Positions 14,904 through 22,959 of a stretch of DNA of 36,875 bases are shown piece by piece. The stretch spans positions 1 through 36,875 of the forward strand of contig PWER01000192.1 of assembly GCA_003553565.1 (NCBI GenBank). The letters run 5' to 3'. A program made the translations under genes and the position numbers. Positions within the stretch are counted from its first letter, which is position 1. Each line of letters begins with the position of its first letter. The stretch comes from Nitriliruptoria bacterium. GTDB lineage: Bacteria > Actinomycetota > Nitriliruptoria > Euzebyales > Egibacteraceae. The notes under the pieces are model-generated. The model saw only the letters and a program-made list of their open reading frames with translations, had not been told where the DNA came from and ran no database searches.

Positions 14904-15533
14904 TCAGCTCCCCTCGCGCCGCCAGGCGGTGGCCAGGCTGTCGGCGTACTCGTTCCAACGCAGGCCCCGGTGGGCCGGCAGCCAGCTGAGGGTCAGCTCG
15001 GGCCGCTCGCGCAGGCGCTCCACGAGCGGGCGAACCAGGTCGAGGTTCTGGACCGGTCCGGTCTTGCGCTGCCACCCGCGCTGCTCCCACCCCGGTGCCC
15101 ACTTGGTCACGGTGTCCACCGCCAGGCGGCTGTCGGTGTACAGCGTGGTCGCCGTGCCCTCGGGGACGAGCTCGATGCCCCGCAGCAGCGCGGTGAGCTC
15201 CATGCGGTTGTTGGTGGTGTGCGCCTCGTGACCGTGGTCGCTGGCCACGAGCTCGCCCTCCACCACATAGACCGCGGCCCAGCCTCCCGGCCCCGGGTTC
15301 GGCTCGGCGCTGCCATCGGTGAACACCCCGGTGTCGGGGCCCTCGTGGTAGCGCGCCAGCACCTCGTCGGGTGACAGGTCCTCCTCGCGCGTGGACGCGG
15401 CGGAGCGGGTGGGCTGCTCGGGCTGCCCGCCGCGGAAGCAGTCGGGGCACAGCGGCGGCGTCCAGCCCGGGTAGCGCTCGGCCAGGCCAGTCGAGACCGT
15501 GAAGGTGCGGTGGCAGCGCTGGCAGGTGGCCAT
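14904..15533 (-). CDS. rnhA: Ribonuclease HI with N-terminal zinc finger
   Basis: 209 residues, ATG 15533. RNase HI cuts RNA in RNA-DNA hybrids. The D-E-D-D active site is complete: Asp73 (FTDGSAEPNPGPGGWA), Glu112 (NNRMELTA), Asp134 (YTDSRLAVD) and Asp198 (NEYADSL), with His188 in LPAHRG. Before the domain is a small zinc-finger-like module, Cys4/Cys7 and Cys29/Cys32 (CQRC, CPDC), and a linker of about 35 residues. E. coli RNase HI has 155 residues and no such module. Four bases separate it from the membrane-protein gene upstream. Confidence 0.92.
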   Translation of the reverse strand: MATCQRCHRTFTVSTGLAERYPGWTPPLCPDCFRGGQPEQPTRSAASTREEDLSPDEVLARYHEGPDTGVFTDGSAEPNPGPGGWAAVYVVEGELVASDHGHEAHTTNNRMELTALLRGIELVPEGTATTLYTDSRLAVDTVTKWAPGWEQRGWQRKTGPVQNLDLVRPLVERLRERPELTLSWLPAHRGLRWNEYADSLATAWRREGS

Positions 15534-15537
15534 CGGC

Positions 15538-15891
15538 TCACCCGCCTGCCGCGGCGATGAGCAGCGGCACCACGACGGTGGCGAGCACGAGCAGAGCCGT
15601 GACGGCGGTGCGCAGGCGCCCCACCGGCTGGCCGGCGAGCAGGTCGAGCAGCGCGGCGAGCAGCAGCCATCCGCTGGCCACGACCAGCGCCAGCGCCAGC
15701 CCCAGCAGCACGCCGAGCGCGCTCGCGTCCCCGCCGGCAGGTGCCAGGGCCACGCCCAGCGCGCCGCCGGCGGCCAGCCACACGACCGCGCCGGCGAGCA
15801 GGGCACGTCGCAGCGTGCGCGCCTCCCGCGCTGCGGGCGCGGCGGCGCGTCCCCGCTCGGCGCGGGCGTCGGTCTGGCCGGCGGCGCTCAT
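15538..15891 (-). CDS. Small three-helix membrane protein
   Basis: 117 residues, ATG 15891 overlapping the M24 peptidase stop (ATGA). After a charged N-terminus (about 28 residues) come three hydrophobic segments: LLAGAVVWLAAGGALGVALA, LGVLLGLALALVVASGWLLLAALL and TALLVLATVVVPLLIAAAG. No family recognised. It sits between M24 peptidase and RNase HI in a three-gene row with overlaps of 4 nt and a gap of 4 nt. Confidence 0.75.
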   Translation of the reverse strand: MSAAGQTDARAERGRAAAPAAREARTLRRALLAGAVVWLAAGGALGVALAPAGGDASALGVLLGLALALVVASGWLLLAALLDLLAGQPVGRLRTAVTALLVLATVVVPLLIAAAGG

Positions 15892-16985
15892 ACCCGCACC
15901 AGGTCGTGGGGCAGGCGGTTCAGCGACTCGGCGCCCTGCTCGGTGACCACCACGATGTCCTCGAGGCGCATGCCCCAGCGGTCGGGCAGGTAGACACCCG
16001 GCTCGACGGAGAACACCATGCCCGGCTCGAGCAGCGTCTCGCCGCCGGGGGCGATCCAGGGCGCCTCGTGCTCCTCCAGGCCGATGCCGTGACCGGTGCG
16101 GTGCACGAAGGCCTCGGCCAGGCCCGCCGCGGCGAGCCGATCGCGGGCAGCGGCGTCCACCGCGCCGCTGGTCACCCCCGGGGCGATCGCGGTCACGGCC
16201 GCCTCCTGTGCCTCGCGCAGCCTCGCGTAGGCCTGCGCGTAGTCGGCCGGGGGCTCGCCGAGCACGTAGTTGCGGGTGCAGTCGGAGCCGTAGCCGTCAC
16301 GCATCCCACCGATGTCGACCAGCACCGGGTCGCCGTCGCGCAGGCGCCGGGAGCCGCTCTCGTGATGCGGGCTCGCGGCGTTGGGCCCGGCTGCGACGAT
16401 CACGAAGCTCACCTGCTCGTGGCCCTCCTCCACGATCGCGGCGGCGACGTCGCGGGCGACCTCGGCCTCGGTGCGCCCAGGGGCGAGCAAGCCGGGCAGA
16501 CGCTGGTGCACCCGGTCGATCGCCGCGCCTGCCTCGCGCAGCGCGGCGATCTCGGCGGGCTCCTTGATCGCGCGCAGGCGGCTGGTGACGGTCGACGCCA
16601 GCGCCCAGCGCGCCTGCGGCAGCTGGTCTTGCAGCGCCAGGGTGAACATCGTCCACAGCCGGTCGCCGACGGCCAGCCGACCCGCCTGCGCGTCGCCGAG
16701 CGCGCGGTGCACCAGCGCGTAGGCGTCATCGGTCTCGCCGTGGGCTGCCACCGTGACCTGCTCGGGCAGCCCGGCGTGGCGTGCCAGCTCCTCCTCGAGC
16801 GCGGGCAGCACCAGGGTGGCGGTCGCGTCGGCGCGCACCACCAGCAGCGTCAACCGCTCCAGCGGCGGCGGGTCGTAGCCGATCAGGTAGCGCAGATCAG
16901 CGCCTGGGCCCAGCAGCAGGGCATCGACGCCGTGCGCGCTCATCTGCTCGGCGGCCCGGCGCAGGCGGGCGGGATGGTCGGCCAT
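15888..16985 (-). CDS. M24 family Xaa-Pro aminopeptidase/dipeptidase
   Basis: 365 residues, ATG 16985. The creatinase/prolidase N-terminal domain spans about 1-140 and the pita-bread catalytic domain the rest. All five metal ligands are seen: Asp224 (VLVDIGG), Asp235 (GYGSDCTRNY), His299 (RTGHGIG), Glu328 (FSVEPGVY) and Glu342 (MRLEDIV). The enzyme removes N-terminal residues before proline or splits X-Pro dipeptides. Length and order match PepQ/YqhT-type cytoplasmic peptidases; PepP versus PepQ cannot be settled by eye. First gene of the row with the membrane protein and RNase HI. Confidence 0.93.
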   Translation of the reverse strand: MADHPARLRRAAEQMSAHGVDALLLGPGADLRYLIGYDPPPLERLTLLVVRADATATLVLPALEEELARHAGLPEQVTVAAHGETDDAYALVHRALGDAQAGRLAVGDRLWTMFTLALQDQLPQARWALASTVTSRLRAIKEPAEIAALREAGAAIDRVHQRLPGLLAPGRTEAEVARDVAAAIVEEGHEQVSFVIVAAGPNAASPHHESGSRRLRDGDPVLVDIGGMRDGYGSDCTRNYVLGEPPADYAQAYARLREAQEAAVTAIAPGVTSGAVDAAARDRLAAAGLAEAFVHRTGHGIGLEEHEAPWIAPGGETLLEPGMVFSVEPGVYLPDRWGMRLEDIVVVTEQGAESLNRLPHDLVRV

Positions 16986-17020
16986 CGGGACCTCGTCGAC
17001 GGGGCTGGCGGGCCCGCTCG

Positions 17021-17026
17021 ATTCTA
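17021..17026 (-). promoter_or_regulatory. Candidate -10 (TAGAAT) for the M24 gene
   Basis: Minus strand TAGAAT, 35 nt before the ATG. One of the best -10 matches in the window; -35 weak (GCGACC at 17 nt). Confidence 0.45.
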
Positions 17027-17051
17027 GGGTGGCCTCGGATCCGGGGTCGCC

Positions 17052-17978
17052 TCAGAGCTTCAGGCGCAGCGCGCGAGGCAGCAGCCCGAACCGGGCGGGC
17101 GTGGTGCCCAGCGGCTCCCCGTCGGCCTCCACCGCCAGCGCCTCGTCGGCGTCGACGGCCACCGTGGCGCTCTGCTGCTCGACGATGTTGGGGTGGGGCA
17201 CGTGCTCGCCGCGGTAGATGCGGGTCGTCAGCGAGAACACCTGGCTGCGCGAGCCCCAGAAGATCTGCACGTTGAAGCGCCCGTCGTCGGGCAGCGCCCG
17301 CGGACACACCTTCATGCCACCGCCGAAGAACTGGCCGTTGCCGATGACCGCGGCCACCAGCGGCCGCTCGACGGTGGTGTGGTCGAGGGTGATGGTGGCC
17401 GGCGGCCGACGGGTGGCAGCGATCGCCCCGTAGGCGGCGAGCAGGTAGCGGAACCGTCCGAAGCGCCGCGGCCAGCGGGGCGCGCGGCGGACCACCTCGG
17501 CGCCCCAGCCGACCTCTGCCACGTTGATCCACAGCCGCGTGGCCTCCTGGCCGTCGGCGTCGCGGCAGGCCACGGTGCCCACGTCCACTGGCATCACCTG
17601 GTCGGTGGCCATCCGGCGGGCCAGGGCCTGCGGCGACAGGCGGCTCATCCCCACGGTGCGTGCGAAGTCCCCGCCCGAGCCCGTCTGCGCCAGCGCGAGC
17701 ACTGCCTCGGGGTGGCGCGGCTCCTGGCCGTCGAACATGCCGTTGACGACCTCGTGGACCGTGCCGTCACCGCCGACGGCACACAGGTGGCGCCGGTCGG
17801 CGTCCAGCGCCTCGCTCGCCAGCGCGACGGCGTGCCCAGGCGCTTGGGTGGTCACCGCATCGGCCTCGACGCCCTCGCGTCGCAGCGCCGCGACGAGGTC
17901 GGGCGCCAGCGCCGCGCTCGCGCCCCGGCCAGCGCGCGGGTTGACGATCAGGCGGACCGGGCCGAAGGGGGTGGCCAT
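17052..17978 (-). CDS. Diacylglycerol-kinase-family lipid kinase
   Basis: 308 residues, ATG 17978. N-terminal catalytic domain: VNPRAGRG (12-19) and the nucleotide-binding VGGDGTVHEVVNG (Gly69-Gly80). The TGSGGDFARTVG segment and a beta-rich C-terminal domain (IGNGQFFGGGMKVCPRA, VEADGEPLG) are family-typical. Members phosphorylate diacylglycerol, sphingoid bases or related lipids using ATP. Substrate cannot be told; the YegS/DgkB/BmrU-type layout fits a diacylglycerol or phosphatidylglycerol kinase. No SD, but TAGGAT lies 9 nt upstream. Confidence 0.88.
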   Translation of the reverse strand: MATPFGPVRLIVNPRAGRGASAALAPDLVAALRREGVEADAVTTQAPGHAVALASEALDADRRHLCAVGGDGTVHEVVNGMFDGQEPRHPEAVLALAQTGSGGDFARTVGMSRLSPQALARRMATDQVMPVDVGTVACRDADGQEATRLWINVAEVGWGAEVVRRAPRWPRRFGRFRYLLAAYGAIAATRRPPATITLDHTTVERPLVAAVIGNGQFFGGGMKVCPRALPDDGRFNVQIFWGSRSQVFSLTTRIYRGEHVPHPNIVEQQSATVAVDADEALAVEADGEPLGTTPARFGLLPRALRLKL

Positions 17979-17987
17979 CGCAGGCGG

Positions 17988-17993
17988 ATCCTA
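17988..17993 (-). promoter_or_regulatory. Candidate -10 (TAGGAT) for the lipid kinase
   Basis: Minus strand TAGGAT, 9 nt before the ATG, no SD. Suggests a leaderless or near-leaderless transcript starting inside the 24-nt gap after helY. Confidence 0.35.
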
Positions 17994-18001
17994 GTGGCCT
18001 G

Positions 18002-20863
18002 CTACAGCCGGTGCTGGGCCACCACCCCGCGCACGAGCTGGCGGGCCGCGTCGCGGGCGCTGCGCGCCAGCGGCGTGCCCGCCTCGGCCTCGGCGAGCTG
18101 GCGCAGCAGGTCCTCCACCTGCTTGACCGAGCGCACGAAGTCGCCGGCGGTCAGGTCGGTGCCGGTCAGCGCCGCGTCCAGGTCGGCGCCGCCGGCCCAG
18201 CGGTGGACCACGTGGCAGAAGCCGGCGTCGGGCACGCGGGTGCGTGGCAGCCCGGCGGCGTCCTCGGCCTGGGCGACGGTCTCCCAGCGGTCCCACACGC
18301 CCTCGACGCGACCGTGGACGCGGTCGGTGGGCCACGCGATCGGCGGCGGGTCCTTGCTGCGCGTCTCGTGGACGAACACGCTGGCAACGGCCGCGAGGTC
18401 GGCGGCGTCGAGGTCGTCGAGCAGTCCGGCACGGATGGACTCGGCGAGCACCAGGTCGGTCTCGACGTACAGCGCGGCCAGGCGCTCGCCGCGCTCGGTG
18501 GGCCGGGGGTCCTCGCCCTCGTCGGAGAGGTAGTCGAAGTCGGCGAGCACGTCGATGATCCGGCCCAGCTGCCGCACCAGCGAGCCGGTGCGGTGCCGCA
18601 CGCGGTCCTCGAGGTTGGCCGTCTGGGCCGACAGCTCGTCGTAGCGGCGTGCCCAGACCTCGATCTCCTCGCGGCGCGGGTCGTGGTGGACGGGGTGGCT
18701 GCGCACCGCCTCACGGAGCTCGTCGGTGCGCCGGGCGATCTCGGGGTCGGTGCGGATCGGCTCGCTGCGCACCTCGGGGTCGAGGCCGAGCTCGTGCATC
18801 GACGCGGCCACGCGCGCCCGCCACGAGCTCTGTCGCGGGCCGCCCTTCTTGGGGAGCGTCACGCGTCCCAGATGCACCGGCGGCTGGTCGAGCTCGCGGG
18901 GCCCGACGCGGTCCTGGCGACGATCGGCGGTCACCACGCGCGCCAGCGGGACGCCGGAGCGGCTGGACGAGCGACCGATGACCGCAGCCAGCTCCGTGCT
19001 GCCACCGCGGCGGGGCAGCGCCACCACGTCGCCCTCCCGCAGCCGCTCGAGTCGGCCGGTGACCGCCTCGCGGCGGCGGCGCTTGCGATCGGCGGCACCG
19101 GCCTGCTCCAGATCGTCGAGCTGGCGTCGCAGCGCCCAGTACTCGGCGAAGTCCCCGTGGTCGCTGCGCAGGTTGCGCGCGTAGCCGGCCAGAGCCTCGC
19201 GGTTGCGCTCGATCTGCTCGGCGTCGTCGCCGGTGCGCGCAGCCGCCTGGTACTGGGCGAAGCTGCGCTCCAGCAGCCGCTCGGCGTGGTCGCGGTCCAG
19301 GCGACGCAGCAGGTTCACCGCCATGTTGTAGGAGGGGGCGAAGCTCGAGGTGAGCGGCTGCGTGCGTCGCCCGACCAGGCCGGCGACGGTCTTGAAGTCC
19401 ACGTCGCGCTGGTGCAGCACCACCGCGTGGCCCAGCCGGTCGAGCCCGCGGCGGCCCGCGCGCCCGGTGAGCTGGGTGAACTGCCCGGGGGTGAGCAGCT
19501 CGTGCTGCTGGCCCGTCCACTTCTCCAGGCGCTCGATCACCACCGTGCGGGCAGGCATGTTGATGCCCAGCGCCAGGGTCTCGGTGGCATAGCAGACCTT
19601 GACCAGCCCGCGCACGAACAGGCGCTCCACGATCTCCTTGAAGGCCGGGACCAGCCCGGCGTGGTGGGCGGCCACACCGGCTTCGAGCCCGCGCGCGAAC
19701 GCGTCGAAGCCGAGCACGGCGCGGTCCTCGCGCGGGATCTCCTCGCGGAGGTGGTCGAGCTCGGCGCGGATCGCGTCGCGCTCGCTGGCGCTGGTCAGGT
19801 CCACCCCGTCGCCCAGCACCTGCTGGACCGCCTTGTCGCACCCGTCGCGGCTGAACACGAACACGATGGCGGGCAGCCAGTCGCGTCGCTGGAGCTGATC
19901 GATGATCTCGAAGCGTCGCGGCGGGCGCATCCGCGGCCCGGCCGGGGCGCGCCGCCCGCGCCGCGTGACCCGCTGCGAGGCGGCCCGCCGCTCCAGCATG
20001 AGCACCTCGGGGTTGGGCACCCCGCCCTGGGCCCGGCGTGCGGCCTCCTTCTGGCTCTTGCTGGGCTTGCGACCGCCCGCGCCGCCCGCGCGAAACAGGT
20101 CGTAGAACCGCTCCCCCACCGCGTAGTGGTGCTCCAGGGGCACCGGGCGGTGCTCGCTGATGACCACCTCGCACTCGGTGGCGCGGGCGGCCACTGCGTC
20201 ATCGGCGGCCTCCACCGCGACCGCCACGTCGGCGGCTCGGGGTCGCGCCTGGCGCAGCCAGGCGCCGAACTCCTCGGCGTTGGACACCGTGGCCGACAGG
20301 CACGCCAGCTGCACCTCGGGCGGCAGCTGGATGATGACCTCCTCCCACACCGCGCCGCGCTCGCGGTCGGCGAGGTAGTGGACCTCGTCGAGCACCACCG
20401 CCTGCAGCCCCCGCAGCGTCGCGGACTCCTCGTAGAGCATGTTGCGCAGGACCTCGGTGGTCATCACCACGATCGGGGCGTCGCCGTTGATGGCGTTGTC
20501 GCCGGTCAGCAGCCCGACTGCCTGATCGCCGTGCACCGCGCGGAGGTCGGCGAACTTCTGGTTGGACAGCGCCTTGATCGGCGTGGTGTAGAAGCACTTC
20601 CCGCCGGTGGCCAGCGCGCGCCAGACCGCGAACTCGCCGACGAGCGTCTTGCCGGCCCCGGTCGGCGCGGCCACCAGGACCGAGCGCCCGCGCTCCAGGG
20701 CGGTCAGGCCCTCGCGCTGGAAGTCGTCCAGCGGCAGGCCCTGCGCGTCGGCGAACGTGGCGGCGCGGCCCACCAGCTCGGGCGCGGAGCGCTCGTCGTC
20801 GGGCGACAGCGGCTCTAGCGGGGGGCCGTCGCCGGCGTGTGAGGGGTCGTGCGAGGCGGTCAT
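18002..20863 (-). CDS. helY: Ski2/Mtr4-like DEAD/DEAH helicase HelY
   Basis: 953 residues, ATG 20863. RecA-like domain 1 has Walker A PTGAGKT (Lys72), motif Ia TPIKALSNQK and the motif II box DEVH (159-162); motif III is SAT. Domain 2 has TETLALGINMPART and motif VI QLTGRAGRRGLD (464-475). A long C-terminal helical region is typical of Ski2-like RNA helicases. A basic insert (about 260-315, KPSKSQKEAARR and RRGRRAPAGPRMRPPRR) separates the RecA domains. Actinobacterial HelY is about 900 residues and implicated in RNA processing or decay. It follows tatC by 4 nt, the same neighbour as in mycobacteria. Confidence 0.92.
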   Translation of the reverse strand: MTASHDPSHAGDGPPLEPLSPDDERSAPELVGRAATFADAQGLPLDDFQREGLTALERGRSVLVAAPTGAGKTLVGEFAVWRALATGGKCFYTTPIKALSNQKFADLRAVHGDQAVGLLTGDNAINGDAPIVVMTTEVLRNMLYEESATLRGLQAVVLDEVHYLADRERGAVWEEVIIQLPPEVQLACLSATVSNAEEFGAWLRQARPRAADVAVAVEAADDAVAARATECEVVISEHRPVPLEHHYAVGERFYDLFRAGGAGGRKPSKSQKEAARRAQGGVPNPEVLMLERRAASQRVTRRGRRAPAGPRMRPPRRFEIIDQLQRRDWLPAIVFVFSRDGCDKAVQQVLGDGVDLTSASERDAIRAELDHLREEIPREDRAVLGFDAFARGLEAGVAAHHAGLVPAFKEIVERLFVRGLVKVCYATETLALGINMPARTVVIERLEKWTGQQHELLTPGQFTQLTGRAGRRGLDRLGHAVVLHQRDVDFKTVAGLVGRRTQPLTSSFAPSYNMAVNLLRRLDRDHAERLLERSFAQYQAAARTGDDAEQIERNREALAGYARNLRSDHGDFAEYWALRRQLDDLEQAGAADRKRRRREAVTGRLERLREGDVVALPRRGGSTELAAVIGRSSSRSGVPLARVVTADRRQDRVGPRELDQPPVHLGRVTLPKKGGPRQSSWRARVAASMHELGLDPEVRSEPIRTDPEIARRTDELREAVRSHPVHHDPRREEIEVWARRYDELSAQTANLEDRVRHRTGSLVRQLGRIIDVLADFDYLSDEGEDPRPTERGERLAALYVETDLVLAESIRAGLLDDLDAADLAAVASVFVHETRSKDPPPIAWPTDRVHGRVEGVWDRWETVAQAEDAAGLPRTRVPDAGFCHVVHRWAGGADLDAALTGTDLTAGDFVRSVKQVEDLLRQLAEAEAGTPLARSARDAARQLVRGVVAQHRL

Positions 20864-20867
20864 GCCC

Positions 20868-21701
20868 CTAGGCTGCCGTCGCGCGCTTGTGGCGGCGGCG
20901 CTCCACCAGCCTGGCGACCAGCAGCGACAGCTCGTAGAAGCCGATCAGGGGCAGCGCGAGCAGCGTCATGGTGATCGGGTCGGTGGTGGGGGTGATGATC
21001 GCCGAGGCCACGAAGCCCAGGAACACCGCGTAGCGACGGAAGCTGCGCAGCGCGGCGGCACTGAGCACCCCCATGAGCACCAGGGTGATCAGGATCAGCG
21101 GCACCTCGAAGGCCACGCCGAAGCCGATCATCATGTGCAGCAGGAAGTTCAGGTACTCGTTGGCGCCCATCACCGAGGCGACGTTGTCGCCGGCGAAGCC
21201 CAGCAGCCCCTCGAGGGCGCGTGGCAGCACGAAGTAGCTGAACACCGCTCCGCCGGCGAACAGCAGCTGGCTGATCAGCACGAACGGCAGCGCGTACTTG
21301 CGCTCCACCGGGCGCAGCCCGGGGGTCACGAACCGCCAGATCTGGTAGAAGATCACCGGGGCGGCGACGATCACCGCGACGACCGCGGCCGCCTTGAGGC
21401 GCAGGAAGAACGCGCCGAGCACGTCGAAGACGTGCAGCGTGCACTCGGTGTCGAAGCCTCCCGCGGTGGCGATGGCCTGCTCGCCGGCGCGCAGGTTCTC
21501 GGGCAGCCCGCAGTAGGGCTCCATCAGGATGCTCAGGATGGGCACGTGCAGGGCGAAGCCGATCGCGAACCCGACGCCGACCGCGATGGCCATCTTGAAG
21601 ATGCGGGTGCGCAGCTCGCGCAGGTGCTCCATCAGCGGCATCTGGCCGCCAGGCTCACCCTCCGGTGGCTCCACCCGCTGCGGCGGTCCCGTGGTGGTCA
21701 T
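20868..21701 (-). CDS. tatC: Twin-arginine translocase subunit TatC
   Basis: 277 residues, ATG 21701. TatC is the six-helix membrane core that recognises Tat signal peptides. The N-terminal MPLMEHLRELRTRI is the conserved cytoplasmic motif, followed by helices around VGVGFAIGFAL, AAAVVAVIVAAPVIFYQIWRF (with the TPGL loop), FVLISQLLFAGGAVFSYFVL and two more. The periplasmic loop contains Cys residues (YCGLPEN, TECTLH) that could form a disulfide. It follows tatA by 53 nt and precedes helY by 4 nt. Confidence 0.96.
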   Translation of the reverse strand: MTTTGPPQRVEPPEGEPGGQMPLMEHLRELRTRIFKMAIAVGVGFAIGFALHVPILSILMEPYCGLPENLRAGEQAIATAGGFDTECTLHVFDVLGAFFLRLKAAAVVAVIVAAPVIFYQIWRFVTPGLRPVERKYALPFVLISQLLFAGGAVFSYFVLPRALEGLLGFAGDNVASVMGANEYLNFLLHMMIGFGVAFEVPLILITLVLMGVLSAAALRSFRRYAVFLGFVASAIITPTTDPITMTLLALPLIGFYELSLLVARLVERRRHKRATAA

Positions 21702-21754
21702 ACGCGGTCACGACACAGGGTCGCGGACGACGGCGACGAGGGGAAGGGCGGCGG

Positions 21755-21988
21755 TCAGCTGCGCTCGTCCTTGTGCTCCTCGCCGCGTGCCTCGCCGGTG
21801 GCGGCGTCGCCGTCGCTCGAGAGCTGCCCCGTGTCGGGATCCTCCTCGACGGCGTCCTTCATCCCGCGCTTGAAGCTCGTGATGCTCTTGCCGACGGAGC
21901 CGGCCAGCTCGGGGAGCTTGCGAGCCCCGAACAGCAGCACGAGCACCAGGAGGATGATGACGAGCTCGGCTGGGCCTGGCGCTGTCAT
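21755..21988 (-). CDS. tatA: Sec-independent translocase protein TatA
   Basis: 77 residues, ATG 21988. One N-terminal transmembrane helix (ELVIILLVLVLLF), the FG hinge (20-21), and an amphipathic helix (ARKLPELAGSVGKSITSFKRGMKDA), then an acidic tail. TatA oligomers form the transport pore with TatC. Length and motif order match TatA/E rather than TatB; no tatB is present, as in several actinobacteria with a separate tatB locus. A TACACT -10 lies about 58 nt upstream. Confidence 0.95.
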   Translation of the reverse strand: MTAPGPAELVIILLVLVLLFGARKLPELAGSVGKSITSFKRGMKDAVEEDPDTGQLSSDGDAATGEARGEEHKDERS

Positions 21989-22045
21989 CTGATCATCTCC
22001 CCGTGCGGCTGGCGCCGGCCGCGGTCGCGGCCCGGCTCACCGCCG

Positions 22046-22051
22046 AGTGTA
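22046..22051 (-). promoter_or_regulatory. TACACT -10 element before tatA
   Basis: Minus strand TCCCCTACACTCGG, with predicted start near 22039 and leader of about 51 nt. No clear -35. Confidence 0.45.
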
Positions 22052-22091
22052 GGGGACGCAAGGGCCCGGCGCGTCGGCCGCCGGGCTCCCG

Positions 22092-22331
22092 TCAGTCCTC
22101 ACGCGCGCGGGCCGAGCGGCCCGTGCGGCGCCGCTGCAGCGCGTCGAGCTCCAGCTCGGTGGTGGCCTGCTCGGCCTGCAGCTCCTCGACCAGCGGGGCG
22201 ATGCGCTCGCGTGCTGCTCGCAGCTGGGCGGCCATGACCCGCAGCTGGCGTACCAGCACGATCAGGGCGGCTACCACCAGCCCGACCGCGACGACCGCCG
22301 CGGCCAGCACGACCAGGACCATGACCTCCAC
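22092..22331 (-). CDS. Small membrane-anchored coiled-coil protein
   Basis: 79 residues from GTG 22331, with GAGG 7 nt upstream; an in-frame ATG three codons later is too close to an SD. One N-terminal transmembrane helix (VLVVLAAAVVAVGLVVAALIVLV) is followed by a charged helix (RQLRVMAAQLRAARERIAPLVEELQAEQA) and a basic C-terminus. No family recognised. The layout (anchor plus helix) resembles many small accessory proteins. It lies 103 nt before tatA on the same strand but has its own TACACT promoter element. Confidence 0.7.
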   Translation of the reverse strand: MEVMVLVVLAAAVVAVGLVVAALIVLVRQLRVMAAQLRAARERIAPLVEELQAEQATTELELDALQRRRTGRSARARED

Positions 22332-22370
22332 GGGTGCGCCTCGCCTCGCTGCGGTGCCGGGACGCGCGGG

Positions 22371-22376
22371 AGTGTA
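22371..22376 (-). promoter_or_regulatory. TACACT -10 element before the 79-aa membrane gene
   Basis: Minus strand CCACTACACTCCCG, 39 nt before the GTG. Same hexamer as before tatA, pafA and the 160-aa gene. Confidence 0.45.
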
Positions 22377-22416
22377 GTGGCGGTGCCGGACGCGGCGCGA
22401 GCACGTGCCGGTCGCG

Positions 22417-22758
22417 TCAGTGCGGGTCGGTGTCGCACAGCCCGGCGAGCCAGTCGTCGTCGCGGAGCTGCTCGTGGAACGCCAGCAGGTGGTCGCGGGT
22501 CAGGGGGCTTGCCACAGCCGGCATGCGCTCGGGGTGGGGACGCAGCTCGCGGACCGGCACCCCGCCCGAGCGCAGCAGCTGCACGATCCGCTCGTCCGCG
22601 GGCTTGCGCACCTCGCGGGAGCAGTCGGGGCAGGTGAACCAGTAGCGGTCGTGGCCCTGGTGCCGGGCGGAGGGCACGAGCAGCTCGAGCAGGACCTCAT
22701 CGGGGGCGAGGCTCACGTCCCCACAGTGGGGGCAGGTGGCTTTGATCGTGGCGGCCAT
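22417..22758 (-). CDS. Zinc-ribbon protein, unknown function
   Basis: 113 residues, ATG 22758, fixed by GAGGAG 6 nt upstream. Two CxxC pairs, CPHC (Cys9/Cys12) and CPDC (Cys43/Cys46), form a likely zinc ribbon around a helical linker. The rest is helical (ADERIVQLLRSGGVPVRELRPHPE, LTRDHLLAFHEQLRDDDWLAGL). No DNA-binding or enzyme motif recognised. It lies between pafC and the small membrane-protein gene, so it belongs to the same minus-strand row as the Pup-proteasome and Tat genes. An accessory role there is possible but only positional. Confidence 0.75.
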   Translation of the reverse strand: MAATIKATCPHCGDVSLAPDEVLLELLVPSARHQGHDRYWFTCPDCSREVRKPADERIVQLLRSGGVPVRELRPHPERMPAVASPLTRDHLLAFHEQLRDDDWLAGLCDTDPH

Positions 22759-22798
22759 CGCGAGCTCCTCGTGTCGGGCCTGCGACCCTGGCGCGGTC

Positions 22799-22836
22799 GT
22801 GCACGGCGGGGGTGGTGTGCTGCTGCGACCGTGCAC
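22799..22836. terminator. Inverted repeat after pafC
   Basis: GTGCACGG (22799-22806) and CCGTGCAC (22829-22836), perfect 8 bp with 22-nt loop, in the 201-nt gap between pafC and the zinc-ribbon gene. Possible terminator or attenuator; no U-tract. The rest of the gap shows nothing recognisable. Confidence 0.3.
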
Positions 22837-22959
22837 TGGTCCTGGTCGGCAGCTGCGGCCCCGTGCTTGAGCGTCAGGTCGGAGCTCGCCACGAGATCGT
22901 CGTGCCGTCGCCGGACGCGCCGACGAGCGGCGCGTGGGGTGCACCGACGCGGTGGGGCT

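Noticed and set aside
18011-20818. Long plus-strand open frame opposite helY (935 codons)
   Set aside because: Mirror of a confirmed helicase gene. Composition is Arg/His/Gly/Val-rich with no motif; typical of high-GC antisense frames.
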